From: Eretmocerus hayati
Taxonomy: Eukaryota > Arthropoda > Insecta > Hymenoptera > Aphelinidae
DNA length: 64,000 bases
Assembly: GCA_029851415.1 (NCBI GenBank)
Contig: CM056742.1
Location: 87,410,748 to 87,474,747 of the forward strand
Direction of reading: 5' to 3'
Positions 29,960 through 42,690 of this stretch are shown one piece after another. The notes below the pieces were generated by a model, which was given only the letters and a program-made list of their open reading frames with translations, had not been told where the DNA came from and did no database searches. A program made the translations under genes and the position numbers. The stretch's first letter is position 1, and every line of letters begins with the position of its first letter.

Positions 29960-32900
29960 AAGCCAGCGAAGCGGTTCATCCCATCCCGCAATGAGCAGAG
30001 CTCCGAAAGCGTTACTACTCTATGGAATGTCGGAACTTGATAGAGGATCCAACTATCCGTAGGACGTCGGCGGTCCTACATGATGCTTATCTGTATCGTT
30101 TCCCCTCTGCAACGATCCTGTGGATAGCCCCGAGAGATGACGACAGGCCAGGGAGAGACGAAAGCGCTGAATTGGACCTGGTACAACAGGACAGAACGGT
30201 AGAAGATCAAAATGCCGTCAATAGCCGAATTGTCTCACGAGTTGATGACTCACAGAGGATGACATCCTCGAGAGCGACTCCAATGGTTGGCGAGGCGTCT
30301 GATCCGATCCCACAATGAGCAGAGCCCCTTGTGCACTACTGCTCTATGGAAAATCGAAATGCTGTAGAGGACCCAACAATTCAAAGGACCTCGGCGATCA
30401 TACGTGATGTTTTTTTGTATGGTTACTTCGATGCGATTCTTTCGCGAAACTAGCCTCAAGGGAGAAGAACAGGCCCTGGATGACTAAAATACTAGTTCAG
30501 ACCTGGCGTAACGCAACAGAACAGCAAAAGATCAAGATGCTGTCAATAGACGAGTTGCATCACTTGCTCTGATACGGGAGCCACCCTCATGCCTAGCGAG
30601 GTGGCTGATCCGAATCCATAGTGGGCAGAGCTCCGAGTGCACTCCACTCCATGAAATGTTAGGACGTTATAGAGGATGCAACAACTCAAACGATGTATGC
30701 GGTCATACATAATGCTCTCTGGTATCGTTCAATCTATGGGATTCTTCTGCAAGAATGGCCCCAAGCGATGACGACAACACAGTGAAAGACAAAAATGCGA
30801 GTTAAGACATTGCGTAATGCTTTAGAACAGGAGAAGATCTGAATGCCGTCGAGAGTCGAGTTGTATCGCCCGCTCACATTCGAGAGCCACTCCCATGGCT
30901 AGCGAGGCGGCTGATACGATCACAAAATGAGTAGAGCTCCGAGTGCACTCCTACTCTATTGTATGTCGGAACGTTATGGAGGATCCATCAATTCGAAAGA
31001 TGTAGGTGGTCATTCATCATGCTCTCTGGTATCGGCCATTATTAATTCTCCTGCAAGAACAGCCCCAAGCGACGACGAACGGCCAGTAAAAAACAGAAAT
31101 GCGAATTCAGACTTGGAACAACATAACAGAACAGTTCAAGATCAAAAAGCCGTCAGAACCTGAGTTGTATTGATCGTTGGTCACTCACGCAAGATAACAT
31201 GATCGAGAATCAGATTCATGTCCAGCGAGGCGGTCAATCCTATTCCACAATGAGCAGAGTTCCGAAAAAACTACTACTCTATGGAATGTCGAAATGTTGT
31301 AGAGAATCCAACCATCCGAAGAACTCCTACGGTCATACATGATGCTCATTCGTATCGCTACACGTCTTCAAATTCTTGCAGATCGCCTCGAGAGATGACG
31401 ATAGGCCAGGGAAAGACAAAAGCGCTGAATAACACCTGGTACATAAGAATAAAACGGTAGAAGATCAAAATGCCGTCAATAGCCGAATTGTATTGCAAGT
31501 TGATGACTTACAGAGGATGACATCCTCGAGAGCCACTCCCATGGCTAGCGAGGCGGCTCATACGATCACAAAATGAGTAGAGCTCCGAGTGCACTCCTAC
31601 TCTATGGTATATCGGAACGTTATGGAGGATCCATTGATTCGAAAGATGTAGGCGGTCATTCATCATGCTCTCTGGTATCGGCCATTATATGGAATTCTCC
31701 TGCAAGAACAGCCCCAGGCGATGACGAACGGCCAGTAAAAGACAGAAATGCGAGTCTAGATCTAGAACAACATAACAGAACAGTAAAAGATCAAAAAGCC
31801 GTCAGAATCTGAGTTGTATTGATCGTAAGTCACTCACGCAAGATAACATGATCGAGAATCAGATTCCTGTCCAGCGAGGCGGTCAGTCCTATTCCACAAT
31901 GAGCAGAGCTCCGAAAGCACTACTACTCTATGGAATGTCGAAACGTTGTGGAGAATCCAACAATCCGAAGAACTCCTGCGGTCATACATGATGCTCATTC
32001 GTATCGTTTCACGTCTTGAAATTCCTGCAGATCGCCTCGAGAGATGACGACAGGCGAGGGAAAGACAAAAGCGCCGAATAACACCTGGTACATGAGAATA
32101 GAACGGTAGAAGATCAAAATGCCGTCAATAGCCGAATTGTCTTGCAAGTTGATGACTCAAGGAGGATGACATCCTCGAGAGCGACTTTAATGGTTGGCGA
32201 GGCGTCTGATCCGATCCCACAATGAGCAGAGCCCCTTGTGCACTACTCCTCTATGGAAAGTCGAAATGCTATAGAGGACCCAACAATTCAAAGGACCTCG
32301 GCGGTCATACATGATGTTCTTTTGTATCGTTCCTTCGATGCAATTCTTTCGCGAAACTAGCCTCAAGGGAGAACAACAGGCCCTGGATAGCTAAAATACT
32401 AGTTCAGAACTAGCGTAACGCAACAGAACAGTAAGAGATCAAGATGCCGTCAATAGACGTTTGCATCACTTGCTCTTATACGAGAGCCACCCTCATGCCT
32501 AGCGAGGTGGCTGATCCGAATCCATAGTGAGCAGAGCTCCGAGTGCCCTCCACTCCATGAAATGTTAGGACGTTATAGAGGATGCAACAACTCGAACGAT
32601 GGAGGCGGCCATACATAATGCTCTCTGGTATCGGTCAATCTATGGGATTCTTCTGCAAGAACGGCCCCAAGCGATGACGACAACCCAGTGAAAGACAAAA
32701 TTGCGAGTTAAGACATTGCGTAATGCTTTAGAACAGTAGGAGATCAAAATACCGTCGAGAGTCGAGTTGTATCGCCCGCTCACATTCGAGAGCCACTCCC
32801 ATGGCTAGCGAGGCGGCTGATAAGATCACAAAATGAGTAGAGCTCCGAGTGCACTCCTACTCCATGGTATATCGGAACGTTATGGAGGATCCATTGATTC

Positions 32901-35900
32901 GAAAGATGTAGGCGGTCATTCATCATGCTCTCTGGTATCGGCCATTATATGGAATTCTCCTGCAAGAACAGCCCGAAGCGATGACGAACGGCCAGTAAAA
33001 TACAGAAATGCTAGTTCAGATCTGGAACAACATAACAGAACAGTAAAAGATCAAAAAGCCGTCAGAACCTGAGTTGTATTGATCGTAAGTCACTCACGCA
33101 AGATAACATGATCGAGAATCAGATTCATGTCCAGCGAGGCGGTCAGTCCTATTCCACAATGAGCAGAGCTCCGAAAGCACTACTACTCTATGGAATGTCG
33201 AAACGTTGTAGAGAATCCAACCATCCGAAGAACTCCGGCGGTCATACATGATGCTCATTCGTATCGTTACACGTCTTTAAATTCCTGCAGATCGCCTCGA
33301 GAGATGACGGCAGGCCAGGGAAAGACAAAAGCGCTGAATAACACCTGGTACATGAGAATAGAACGGTAGAAGATCAAAATGCCGTCAATCGCCGGATTGT
33401 CTTGCAAGTTAATGACTCACAGAGGATGACATCCTCGAGAGCGACTTTAATGGTTGGCGAGGCGTCTGATCCAATCCCACAATGAGCAGAGCCCCTTGTG
33501 CACTACTCCTCTATGGAAAGTCGAAATGCTATAGAGGACCCAACAATTCAAAGGACCTCGGCGGTCATACATGATGTTCTTTTGTATCGTTCCTTCGATG
33601 CAATTCTTTCGCGAAACTAGCCTCAAGGGAGAACAACAGGCCCTGGATAGCTAAAATACTAGTTCAGAACTAGCGTAACGCAACAGAACAGTAAGAGATC
33701 AAGATGCCGTCAATAGACGTTTGCATCACTTGCTCTTATACGAGAGCCACCCTCATGCCTAGCGAGGTGGCTGATCCGAATCCATAGTGAGCAGATCTCC
33801 GAGTGCCCTCCACTCCATGAAATGTTAGGACGTTATAGAGGATGCAACAACTCGAACGATGGAGGCGGCCATACATAATGCTCTCTGGTATCGGTCAATC
33901 TATGGGATTCTTCTGCAAGAACGGCCCCAAGCGATGACGACAACACAGTGAAAGACAAAGATGCGAGTTAAGACATTGCGTAATGCTTTAGAACAGTAGA
34001 AGATCAAAATGCCGTCGAGAGTCGAGTTGTATCGCCCGCTCACATTCGAGAGCCACTCCCATGGCTAGCGAGGCGGCTGATACGATCACAAAATGAGTAG
34101 AGCTCCGAGTGCACTCCTACTCTATGGTATGTCGGAAAGTTATGGAGGATCCATTGATTCGATCGATGTAGGCGGTCATTCATCATGCTCTCTGGTATCG
34201 ACCATTATATGGAATTCTCCTGCAAGAACAGCCCGAAGCGCTGACGAACGGCCAGTAAAATACAGAAATGCTAGTTCAGACCTGGAACAACATAACAGAA
34301 CAGTAAAAGATCACAAAGCCGTCAGAACCTGGGTTGTATTGCTCGTTGGTCACTCAAAGAAGATAACATCATCGAGAATCACTTTCAAAGCCAGCGAGGC
34401 GGTTCATCCCATCCCGCAATGAGGAGAGCTCCGAAAGCGTCACTACTCTATGTAATGTCGGAACTTCATAGAGGATCCAACTATCCGTAGGACGTAGGCG
34501 GTCCTACATGATGCTTATCTGTATCGTTTCTCCTCTGCAACGGTCCTGTGGATAGCCCCGAGAGATGACGACAGGCCAGGGAGAGACAAAAGCGCTGAAT
34601 TGGACCTGGTACAACAGGACAGAACGGTAGAAGATCAAAATGCCGTCAATCGCCGAATTGTCTTGCAAGTTGATGACTCACAGAGGATGACATCCTCGAT
34701 AGCGACTCCAATGGTTGGCGAGGCGTCTGATCCGATCCCACAATGAGCAGAGCCCCTTGTGCACTACTCCTCTATGGAAAGTCGAAACGCTATAGAGGAC
34801 CCCACTATTCAAAGGACCTCGGCGGTCATACATGATGTTCTTTCGTATCGTTCCTTCGATGCAATTCTCTCGCATGACCTAGCCCCAAGCGATAACAACA
34901 GGCCAGTGGAAGTCCCAAATGCCCGTTAAGACCTAGAGTATAGCAACAGAACAGTAAAAGATCAAAACGTCGTGAATATCGGAGATGTAACACTCGTTGA
35001 CCATTCACAAAGGACAACCTACTCGAGGACTATCCCATGTTTCGCGAGGTGGTTGATCCGAATTCACATGAACAGAGATTCAAGTACCATGCTACTGCAT
35101 CAAATGTCGAAATGCTATGGAGGAACCAACGATACGAACAATCTCGGCGGTTATCCATCATGCACCTCGATTATCGTTTATTCTACGGAATTCTTCTGCG
35201 AAAGTAGCTCCAAACGATGGCGACAGGCCAGTAGAAGACATAAATGCTAATTCAGAAACTAGAAAAACACGACAAAGCAGTGAAAGATCAAAATGCCATC
35301 CGCGACGGAGTTGTATTACTCGTTGACCACTCTCCGAGAATAACATCCTCGAGAGCCGGTTGATTGTCTGGTAGGGGGCTGATCTGGTTCCACAATGAGC
35401 ACAGCTCCGTGTACATTACTACTCTATGAAATGTCGAAATGCTATGGTAGTCCCAATAATTCGAATAACCTGGGCGGTGATACATGATGCTCTTTGATAT
35501 CGTTTTTTCACGCAATCCTTCTGCGGAACTAGCCCCAAGAGATGACAAGAGGCCAGTAAAATAGAAAAATGCTGATTAAGACCTAGAGTAACGCAACCGA
35601 ACAGTAGAAGATCAAAATGACACCAATAGCCGAGTTCTTTTGCTCGTTGATCACTCACAAAAGATAACATCCTGAGGGCCACTCTCGTGTCTAGCGAGGT
35701 GGTTGACCTATTCCACAATAAAAAGAGCTCCGAGTGCCCTACCACCCTACGGAATGTCGAAATATTACATAGGATCCCACAATTCGAAAAACCTCGGCAG
35801 TTATACATGATGCTCTTCGATATCATTCCTTTCATGCAATTCTTCTGCAGAACTAGCCCCAAGAGATAACAACAGGCCAGTGAAAGAGATGAATGCTAGT

Positions 35901-36240
35901 TTAGACCTAGAGTAACACAACAGAACAGTCGAAGATCAAAATGCCGTGAGTACAAGAGTTGTTATGGTTGTTGATCGCTTACACATGATATCCATCTGAA
36001 GAGTCGCTCTCAGGTGTAGCGAGACTGTTGATCCGATTTCACACGAAGCATCGATCCAAATGCACTATGACATGTAAAAATGCTATGAAAGCGAGAAAGT
36101 GCCTTCTCAGCCCCCGTCATGGATAATGATCGATGATCACGCAACTCGGAGTGCATGATTTGAAGAAATTCGAAACGCTACAGAGGAATCGACGTTTTGA
36201 AGCAGCTCCGCGATCGGTTGGGTTACGTTCTTTCTAATCC
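29960..36240. repeat. Satellite of about 315-bp monomers in a 1,260-bp four-monomer higher-order repeat
   Basis: About 20 monomers can be followed by the block ATGAGCAGAGCTCCGA (starts near 29991, 30314, 30625, 30927, 31250, 31573, 31899, 32220, 32527, 32833, and on to about 36040). Monomer types recur every fourth unit; the same type sits at 31573, 32833 and 34093, exactly 1,260 bases apart. Monomers from about 35.0 kb on are more diverged, as expected at an array edge. Open frames of 78-109 codons recur in one monomer type because the copies are recent. Confidence 0.85.
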
Positions 36241-36250
36241 GATTTCTTGA

Positions 36251-36505
36251 GAAGTATCCGAGCAGGCTGGTTTCTTTATTGATTCATGACAACGTTTAGC
36301 TTGTCAAATTTCCACAAGCATCATCAGGGCATTACATACTATTACATATTATACTGTGCTAACTAAAAGTGATTGTGTGTCTGACTATTGTTCATTCCAA
36401 GATCACCCTGCCGTAAACAACAAATGCCCTGATGATGCTTGTGGAAATTTGACAAGCGGAATGTTGGAATGAATCAATAAAGAAACCAACCTGCTTGAAT
36501 ACTTC
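36251..36505. mobile_element. 255-bp fold-back MITE
   Basis: Arms of about 83 bases (36251-36333 and 36423-36505) are nearly perfect inverted copies, with outer ends GAAGTATCCGAGCAGG and its complement variant and inner ends at GATGATGCTTGTGGAAATTT. The spacer is about 90 bases and AT-rich. It lies at the right edge of the satellite and has no coding capacity. Confidence 0.85.
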
Positions 36506-37360
36506 GCAAGGAAAAGTCTCTCCATCCCTAAGTATGAAATGCTACATATCAACAGGAAGAACCATGAAAAACAGATAGGGCATGAATTTAAGCACCTTAA
36601 TAACTAGAAAAAACTATTTAATTGACAACATCAAAGTGGAAATGTGAAGCAAGAGTTTTCCTAGTAAGAGCATGGACAACAATATTTGCAAAGACACTCA
36701 TCAAAGTATTTTAATTAGCTTCTACTCAAGTTTGAGGAGAGATTCTAAGAGAAATCGCATCTCAACACTAAAAAAGTGTAACATATGCAAACCAGTAGGT
36801 GATGCCACCAAGCTCAAGATCATGGAGTTGAAGTAAAGCTCGGTGTTGAAATACGCACCTTTTAAATCAGGCTTGATTACATCCCATTGATGTCGAAGGA
36901 AAGTTGTCAAGGCTTGGAGATTGCTTAATTTTGATTGACTTTTGTAATACATGTCTGATATACTTTGAGGTACTTCCATGACTTCATCTAACGATGGGCA
37001 ACTCGCACGGGTGATCTCAGATTCAAATTGTTTGTGAATACATTTTATAATCAGAGAATATCTGTCATCCTCATATTACATTCCTATCTTATTACTTTCA
37101 ATAGTGGGAACAGACTGACAACAGTCAGCCACATTGATTCGTTTTCTATTCAATATTGAAAGAAAGTGATCCATTGTCTGAATAGACGGAAATTGGTCCA
37201 CACTTTGCTTATATGGTCAAATAAAGTGTCAATCAACTCGATCGGGATGAAACTTGAAAATGTTGTGATATGATCAAATAAAGTGTCACTCAACTCGATC
37301 GGGATGAAACTTGAAAATGTTGTGGAGCATGATCACAGAAAAAAGGTCCGGGTAAGAAAG
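36506..37360. other. AT-rich spacer, uncertain minus-strand ORF
   Basis: An 85-residue minus-strand ORF (36722-36979) has protein-like composition, but no motif is recognised and it may be a fragment of an older element. A 50-base near-duplicate beginning ATAAAGTGTC occurs around 37220-37320. Confidence 0.35.
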
Positions 37361-37368
37361 GTCTGTTC

Positions 37369-37999
37369 CACGATCTTATATACAGGTCTGGGCACTCCAT
37401 ACAGCAGAGCCGTCGCGTTCTTGAGTCGCGGCTCGGCAATATGGCCGCCGAGCCAGGAAGCCAGGAAGCGCTTTGATTGGTCGGCCGTGATGACACGGCT
37501 TTAGTTATAAACACAACACGCCAGCAGTCGACGGCAACAGTTATGCCATAAATATTGGCTGATAAGTCGCGTAGATCGATTTGTGATTATGAGAGTCCTA
37601 TGATGCCGAGTATTGTATTTTGTTTTGATTTTCGATTTCATCATGCAGAGCACCTTATATTTTAATTACTCACGTGGCGAGAGTCAACCAAAGCCGTCGC
37701 GCGCGCGCAAGTTTGACATCCTGAGATACAAATTCTATCCTTCCGAGATCCATTGCACTACATCTCTGGATAGAGAATTGCATCCACGTGAGTACTATTT
37801 CCATTGCTGCTCATTTGTCTGCATCTTTTAATTTATCTACGCGACTTCTGCATTTGCATTAATCGCATAACTGTCGGCGTCGACTGCTGTGTGTTTACCA
37901 TCACGCAGTTCCTGGCCGGGTGGCCATATTGCCGAGCGGTGACTCAAAAACGCGACGGCTCTACTGTATGGAGTGCCCAGACCTGTATATAAGATCGTG
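37369..37999. mobile_element. 631-bp TIR element with 8-bp target duplication
   Basis: Starts CACGATCTTATATACAGG and ends with its complement. The TIRs extend about 100 bases with few mismatches. The element is flanked by GTCTGTTC on both sides (37361-37368 and 38000-38007), a perfect 8-base duplication. Eight-base duplications are typical of hAT and some other superfamilies. There is no transposase, so it is non-autonomous. Confidence 0.85.
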
Positions 38000-38007
38000 G
38001 TCTGTTC

Positions 38008-38947
38008 TAGAGACCCTCCAGGTCTGTTCACTCCGAGCTGCTCATGATTTCCCCTACACTTCCGCCTAGATTCAAATACGGCCGGCCCGGTATGAAAGCG
38101 CGCGCGCAGCCATCTACTTGGAGATGGTGACATAGAGGTATTGTAGAGCAAGGAAGAGCGGCCTTCAGAAGGATCGCTCTTAGAGTGAGACAGACGATAG
38201 CAGGTCCTGTTCTTCAGCACGGGGAGGCCGGGCGAGCGCCACACAGAAGATCACCGTGCAACACAGCGTTTACCTGCACGGAGAGAAAAAATAGGTAGGC
38301 CGTACCTCACCACCAAGGTGATTCCTAATATCCTAATTTGCTCGGTCAAGCAACTTGTACACTGAAACAAAATCTGTCGCCACTGGGACATGACTCAATT
38401 AATGGAATGATTTGAAATTCTGCACACACGTAGTTGAAAAACACTGCTTCCATACAGTGAAAGATCTGCATGCGGGGAGCGACAATCTTCTGCTCGCTAT
38501 CATATATAAACAGTTCATGAATGTAAACATAAGCAACGAAGCGCTTACCATGTATAATAGTTATAGCGACCGGCTCGCTACACTTTTATTGTGCTTCAGG
38601 TATAGCTATAGCCACCCACACTTGAAGTATACTTTTTAACGCTCGCTACCTAACCTTCTTTGCTGGCCCCAAGGTAAGGTGTCGGACTTCGAATTGGAAC
38701 CATACAAAGTTCGTGGGTTCCTACCCTACCCTTATCAATCGACTTTTTGTCCATACAACTGGCTTTTTCAGTTGCGATGTGGGCATAAATTTTGAGAAAA
38801 TTATACCTGGAGCCAAATCGGCTATCTGAAACTAGCTGAGCCGACTCGGTTCCTTCAGTCAGGGAAAGCGTGTAGAAAATTTGTAAATTCATGGCAAGAG
38901 ATCACGATAAGGTCCCATGACATGCCTCGAAGTATGTAAAAATTGTG
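38008..38947. other. Spacer, no gene recognised
   Basis: A stretch around 38660-38740 has a weak tRNA-like look (TTCGTGGGTTCCT) but no foldable tRNA. Short CATGACA-type motifs appear near 38910. Confidence 0.4.
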
Positions 38948-39539
38948 TACCCACCAAACAGTGAATGTTGCCACAACGTTCCTGGGAAGTTGTCCTGTCA
39001 ACCTGGAAACGTTCCGGCAAAGGTCGGGAAACACGTTGCCGACACGTTGGCGTAACGAAAAGATGTCTACCAGATGCGCGTTGCCTCGACGTTTCCAGAA
39101 CGTTTCTGGGACGTTTCAGCGGTTTTTCAAAGGTTGCACGATGGTTTCCGAGATGTTTCCTGTGCAACCAATACTTCGAATATTTTTTGTTAAATAAATA
39201 AACAAATTGTTTATAAAATTCCCGTTCTCGCGAACTACTAGCTCCATCCCCGTTCAATCCCATCGATTGCACTCAATCAGAAACATGTCCACTGGTACAA
39301 GAAAGGAGATTACGCTTGAAAGCAACAAGAGCCAATTAACAACAATTTTTTATCAATAATACATTTATTTATCCATATTCGAAACCGTCCCAGAAACGTT
39401 GAGGCAACGCGCATCTGGTAGACATTTTTTCGTTGCGCCAACGTGTCGGCAACGTGTTTCCCGAACTTAAGGGAACGTTTCAAGGTTGACAGGACAGCTT
39501 CCCAGAAACGTTGTGGCAACATTCACTGTTTGGTGGGTA
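38948..39539. mobile_element. TIR element, family 1, copy 1 (TA-flanked)
   Basis: Flanked by TA on both sides, with outer ends CCCACCAAACAGTGAATG and its complement. The TIRs are long (over 150 bases, with ACGTTTC-rich blocks) around an AT-rich core. A second copy lies at 41200-41994. It is inserted in a region rich in CATGACA motifs. It is non-coding. Confidence 0.85.
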
Positions 39540-39780
39540 AGTTCTTGACAACAGTTCATGACAAAGTCCCATGACAACTGCCCATGACATGACCCAGGCC
39601 GCGGAAAATCCGGAAAATCATGACGAAAATTCATGACAAAACTTCATGTCAAATAGTTATGACAAGGTTCCACGATGTCATGTTACTCGGAAGGCTTCAT
39701 GTCACGAATTGACAAGTTTATAACTCATGTTTTTTAAAAATCGTGACATCATGATTTTATGTTATATATATATCATGATT
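39540..39780. repeat. CATGACA-rich degenerate repeat
   Basis: About a dozen copies of CATGACAA/TCATGAC-like words in 240 bases, continuing the flank left of the previous element. Confidence 0.55.
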
Positions 39781-40618
39781 TGATGCTATAATAGGGATTT
39801 GACCACCGAGGTTGTTCAAATTGTTGGTTTCTCTCAATTGCATCCAAGCACGGTTTTGATCAGATTCGGGCACGATCTCTGGTACAAAGAGTGGGAAAGT
39901 CTCCCCAAAATAGCTCTATACTTACTTATGTTATGGCTTAAATCATCTCTGCACACTATAGCAGAGAGATACAGCCAATGTTTTAAAAAAGAAGAAGAAG
40001 GTCATAACTCCAGTTCTAAGCCGCACACCTGTACCTCGGCTGAGGAAACTAGGGGCAAAAACATCCAATATAGCTGGCTCAAGCGGTAGGCGCTGTCTGT
40101 TCCTTGGGTGATCGGATTACTCGCAATCGCGATGAGCTTAAGAAACGAAAACTAATGGAAATACGACTCCACTGCACAGTGAGTCATTTACGCTAAAAAG
40201 GTCGAGTTGCGTGCACGTGGGTTTTGCCTGTGGGGTATGTTTCGGGGTCATTAGTAGAACATCTTCCAAAAAGTATCAAAAAAATGGGTAGAGGGTTTTT
40301 GAAAGTCGATTTTTCGACTTTTTAGCCATTTTCTCGAAACAGTGGAATACCTCCATTGCTCACTCCCGCCTCTCGCTTCAAAATCGAATATCCAAAATGA
40401 TCGAAGTACCCATATTCGACGTAAAAAGGCCCAATCTTTCGAAATCCGAGGTCCAAATCAGGCCTAGATACGATCAGAGTAATTTAGAATGACTATAGTG
40501 CAGGAAACCCTCTTTTCGTGAATAAAATCTACGGAAAATGTAGGACTCCGTTGAGTTGATGGCTTCGGTTTGATATGACTTACATGACTTTATTATTCCG
40601 CCCGAGCTTCATTTACTG

Positions 40619-41047
40619 TTGGGGTTTATAAGTCATATTCATGACCGTATGGTACAAGAGTTGCAAGAAATTGCTCTAGATCGGGTTAAGTCGTGCAGTG
40701 TGAATCGACAAATCCGCCACGGTGGTGGAGGATTCAATGGTAATGATTGCAGAAAGTTACTCAATAACATAAACCTCATAAATAGCAGAGATAAACCTCC
40801 TGTGAAGAAATATGTGGATATTCTGGAAAGTTTCGGAAAAGTCGTCAAGGCAAATCTTGACCTTCAATATGCTAGTAAAATAGCAAATTCTTGCACTTGC
40901 TATTTGAAATCGGGTATTTCTGTTACACCGAAAGTACATGCAATTATGTATCACACTGAAGAATTTTGTAATAGAAATAGAACTGGTCTTGGAAAGTTCA
41001 GCAAACACGCATTTGAGTTAGTTCATCACGATCTCAGTGAAGTTTGA
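40619..41047 (+). pseudogene. Transposase-like fragment in the 4-kb element
   Basis: A 142-codon open frame; there is no ATG at the first codon, so it is the 3' part of a larger gene. Recognisable blocks are IRHGGGGFNGNDCRKLLNNI, VTPKVHAIMYHTEEFC, and GLGKFSKHAFELVHHDL. The pattern G-x-FNGN-C ... TPKVHAI..H...FC ... GLG..S..A.E..H.D occurs in uncharacterised transposon proteins of many invertebrates. I cannot assign a superfamily. Its place between long TIRs supports a transposase of the host element, now truncated. Confidence 0.6.
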
Positions 41048-41199
41048 AAGAAATATACAGTACATACTGCACATTCTGCTAACTCAGATCGTCTCTTCCG
41101 TACCGTATGCAAATTCAACGGATTTCATGTATGAGTTATTGTTCCCGCAATCGGTACAAGGATGTAAAATCCCTTTCCGCTCTGACAAAGATCACACGA

Positions 41200-41994
41200 T
41201 ACCCACCAAACAGTGAATGTTGCCACAACGTTCCTGGGAAGTTGTCCTGTCAACCAGGAAACGTTCCGCCAAAGGTCGGGAAACGCGTTGCCGACGTGTT
41301 GGCGCGACGAAAAAATGTCTACGAGATGTATGTTGTCTCGACGTTTCCAGAACGTTTCTGGGACGTTCCAGTGGTTTTTCAAAGGTTGCACAATGGTTTC
41401 CGAAATGTTTCCGGTGCAACCAATACTTCGAATATTTCTTGTTAAATAAATAAACAAATTGTTCATAAAATTCCCTTCCTCGCAAGCTACCAGCTCCATC
41501 CCCGTTCAATCCCATCGATTGCGCTCAATCAGAAACATGTCCACTTGGTACAAGAAAGACGGGGAGATTACGCTTGAATGCAACAAGAGCCAATTAACAA
41601 CAATTTTTTAGTAATAATTCATTTATTTATTCATATTCGAAACCGCCCTAGAAACGTTCTGAAAACGTTGAGGCAACGCGCATCTGGTAGACATTTTTTC
41701 GTTGCGCCAACGCTCAGTGGGGCCAAGAAGTTCTTGGATAATTCACCTTTACGTGAATTCGCAACCAATAGACATATGCGCAGACGCAGAAGGTTGTTCT
41801 CATTCATCCAAAACTCTTCTGTTTGCGCATATGTCGATTGGTTGCAAATTCACGTAATGGCGAATTATTCAAGAATTTCTTGGCCTCTTTGTGCAACGTG
41901 TCGGCAACGCGTTTCCCGAACCTAAGGGAACGTTTCAAGGTTGACAGGACAACTTCCCAGAAACGTTGTGGCAACATTCACTGTCTGGTGGGTA
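41200..41994. mobile_element. TIR element, family 1, copy 2 (nested, and itself interrupted)
   Basis: Same TA-flanked ends as the copy at 38948-39539. It lies inside the 4-kb element and carries a 181-base insertion at 41713-41893. Outside the insertion the two copies align closely. Confidence 0.85.
41713..41893. mobile_element. 181-bp MITE nested in the family-1 element
   Basis: Flanked by CAACG on both sides (41708-41712, 41894-41898), where the uninterrupted copy at 39.44 kb has the sequence once. TIR-like ends share GGCCAAGAA and inner arms share GCATATGTC / TTGGTTGC. This is a clean nested insertion. Confidence 0.8.
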
Positions 41995-42690
41995 AACATT
42001 TAAGGATATGAAATGAGAAGAAGTAACTCTTCAGCAAGGGCGCTCTGTGATACTTGTTACAGCTTTGCACGAGCAAGATTTATGTTGTTGAAAACTGATG
42101 GTATGAGGGTGTTCTGTGCTTGGACAGTATCATCTCCAAAGGGAATTTTATTTGTATTAAAACAACAATTCGAACAAAATCGGATGCTCGTTTTTTATTA
42201 AACCTCTCAGAATAACTCCTCGCTTATTTCCAGGATTCCAATCAAATGATGAGACGATCTTGGGCACAACAAATATCATTGGAATAGAGTGCTATAATAG
42301 TATATTATGATACAATGGCGCAAACGATGGTTTTCGCACTTCGAGCGACTTTTTAAGGCCCGAGCCGCAGCCGAGGGTCTAAATAGTCACGAGAAAGTGA
42401 AAACCGTTGCGCCCGAGTATCATACTACGTTTTTTGATCATCTGTGAGCAAATGAAAAGCGAAACAGTGTGCAAATGACTTATTTGCGCACAGACGATAA
42501 AAAATATAAACAATCCGTCAGTATTCAATCTAACAACATCCACCGTTGACGAAGGAAACTCTCGGATCCACCATGAATTTTATTTGTTAAAAGAGGGTTT
42601 CCTGCACTATAGTCGTTCCAAATTACTTAGATCGCATTTGGGCTCAATTTGGACCTCGGATTTTGAAAGATTGGGTCTTTTTACGTCGGA

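Noticed and set aside
26560..36240. CRISPR-like array because of regular repeats
   Set aside because: Units of 315-1,170 bp without short unique spacers; these are eukaryotic satellites.
38660..38740. Possible tRNA or SINE
   Set aside because: Only a weak B-box-like word; no cloverleaf could be drawn by eye.
40619..41047. hAT transposase assignment
   Set aside because: No dimerisation motif of hAT seen and the possible target duplication is 4 bp, not 8.
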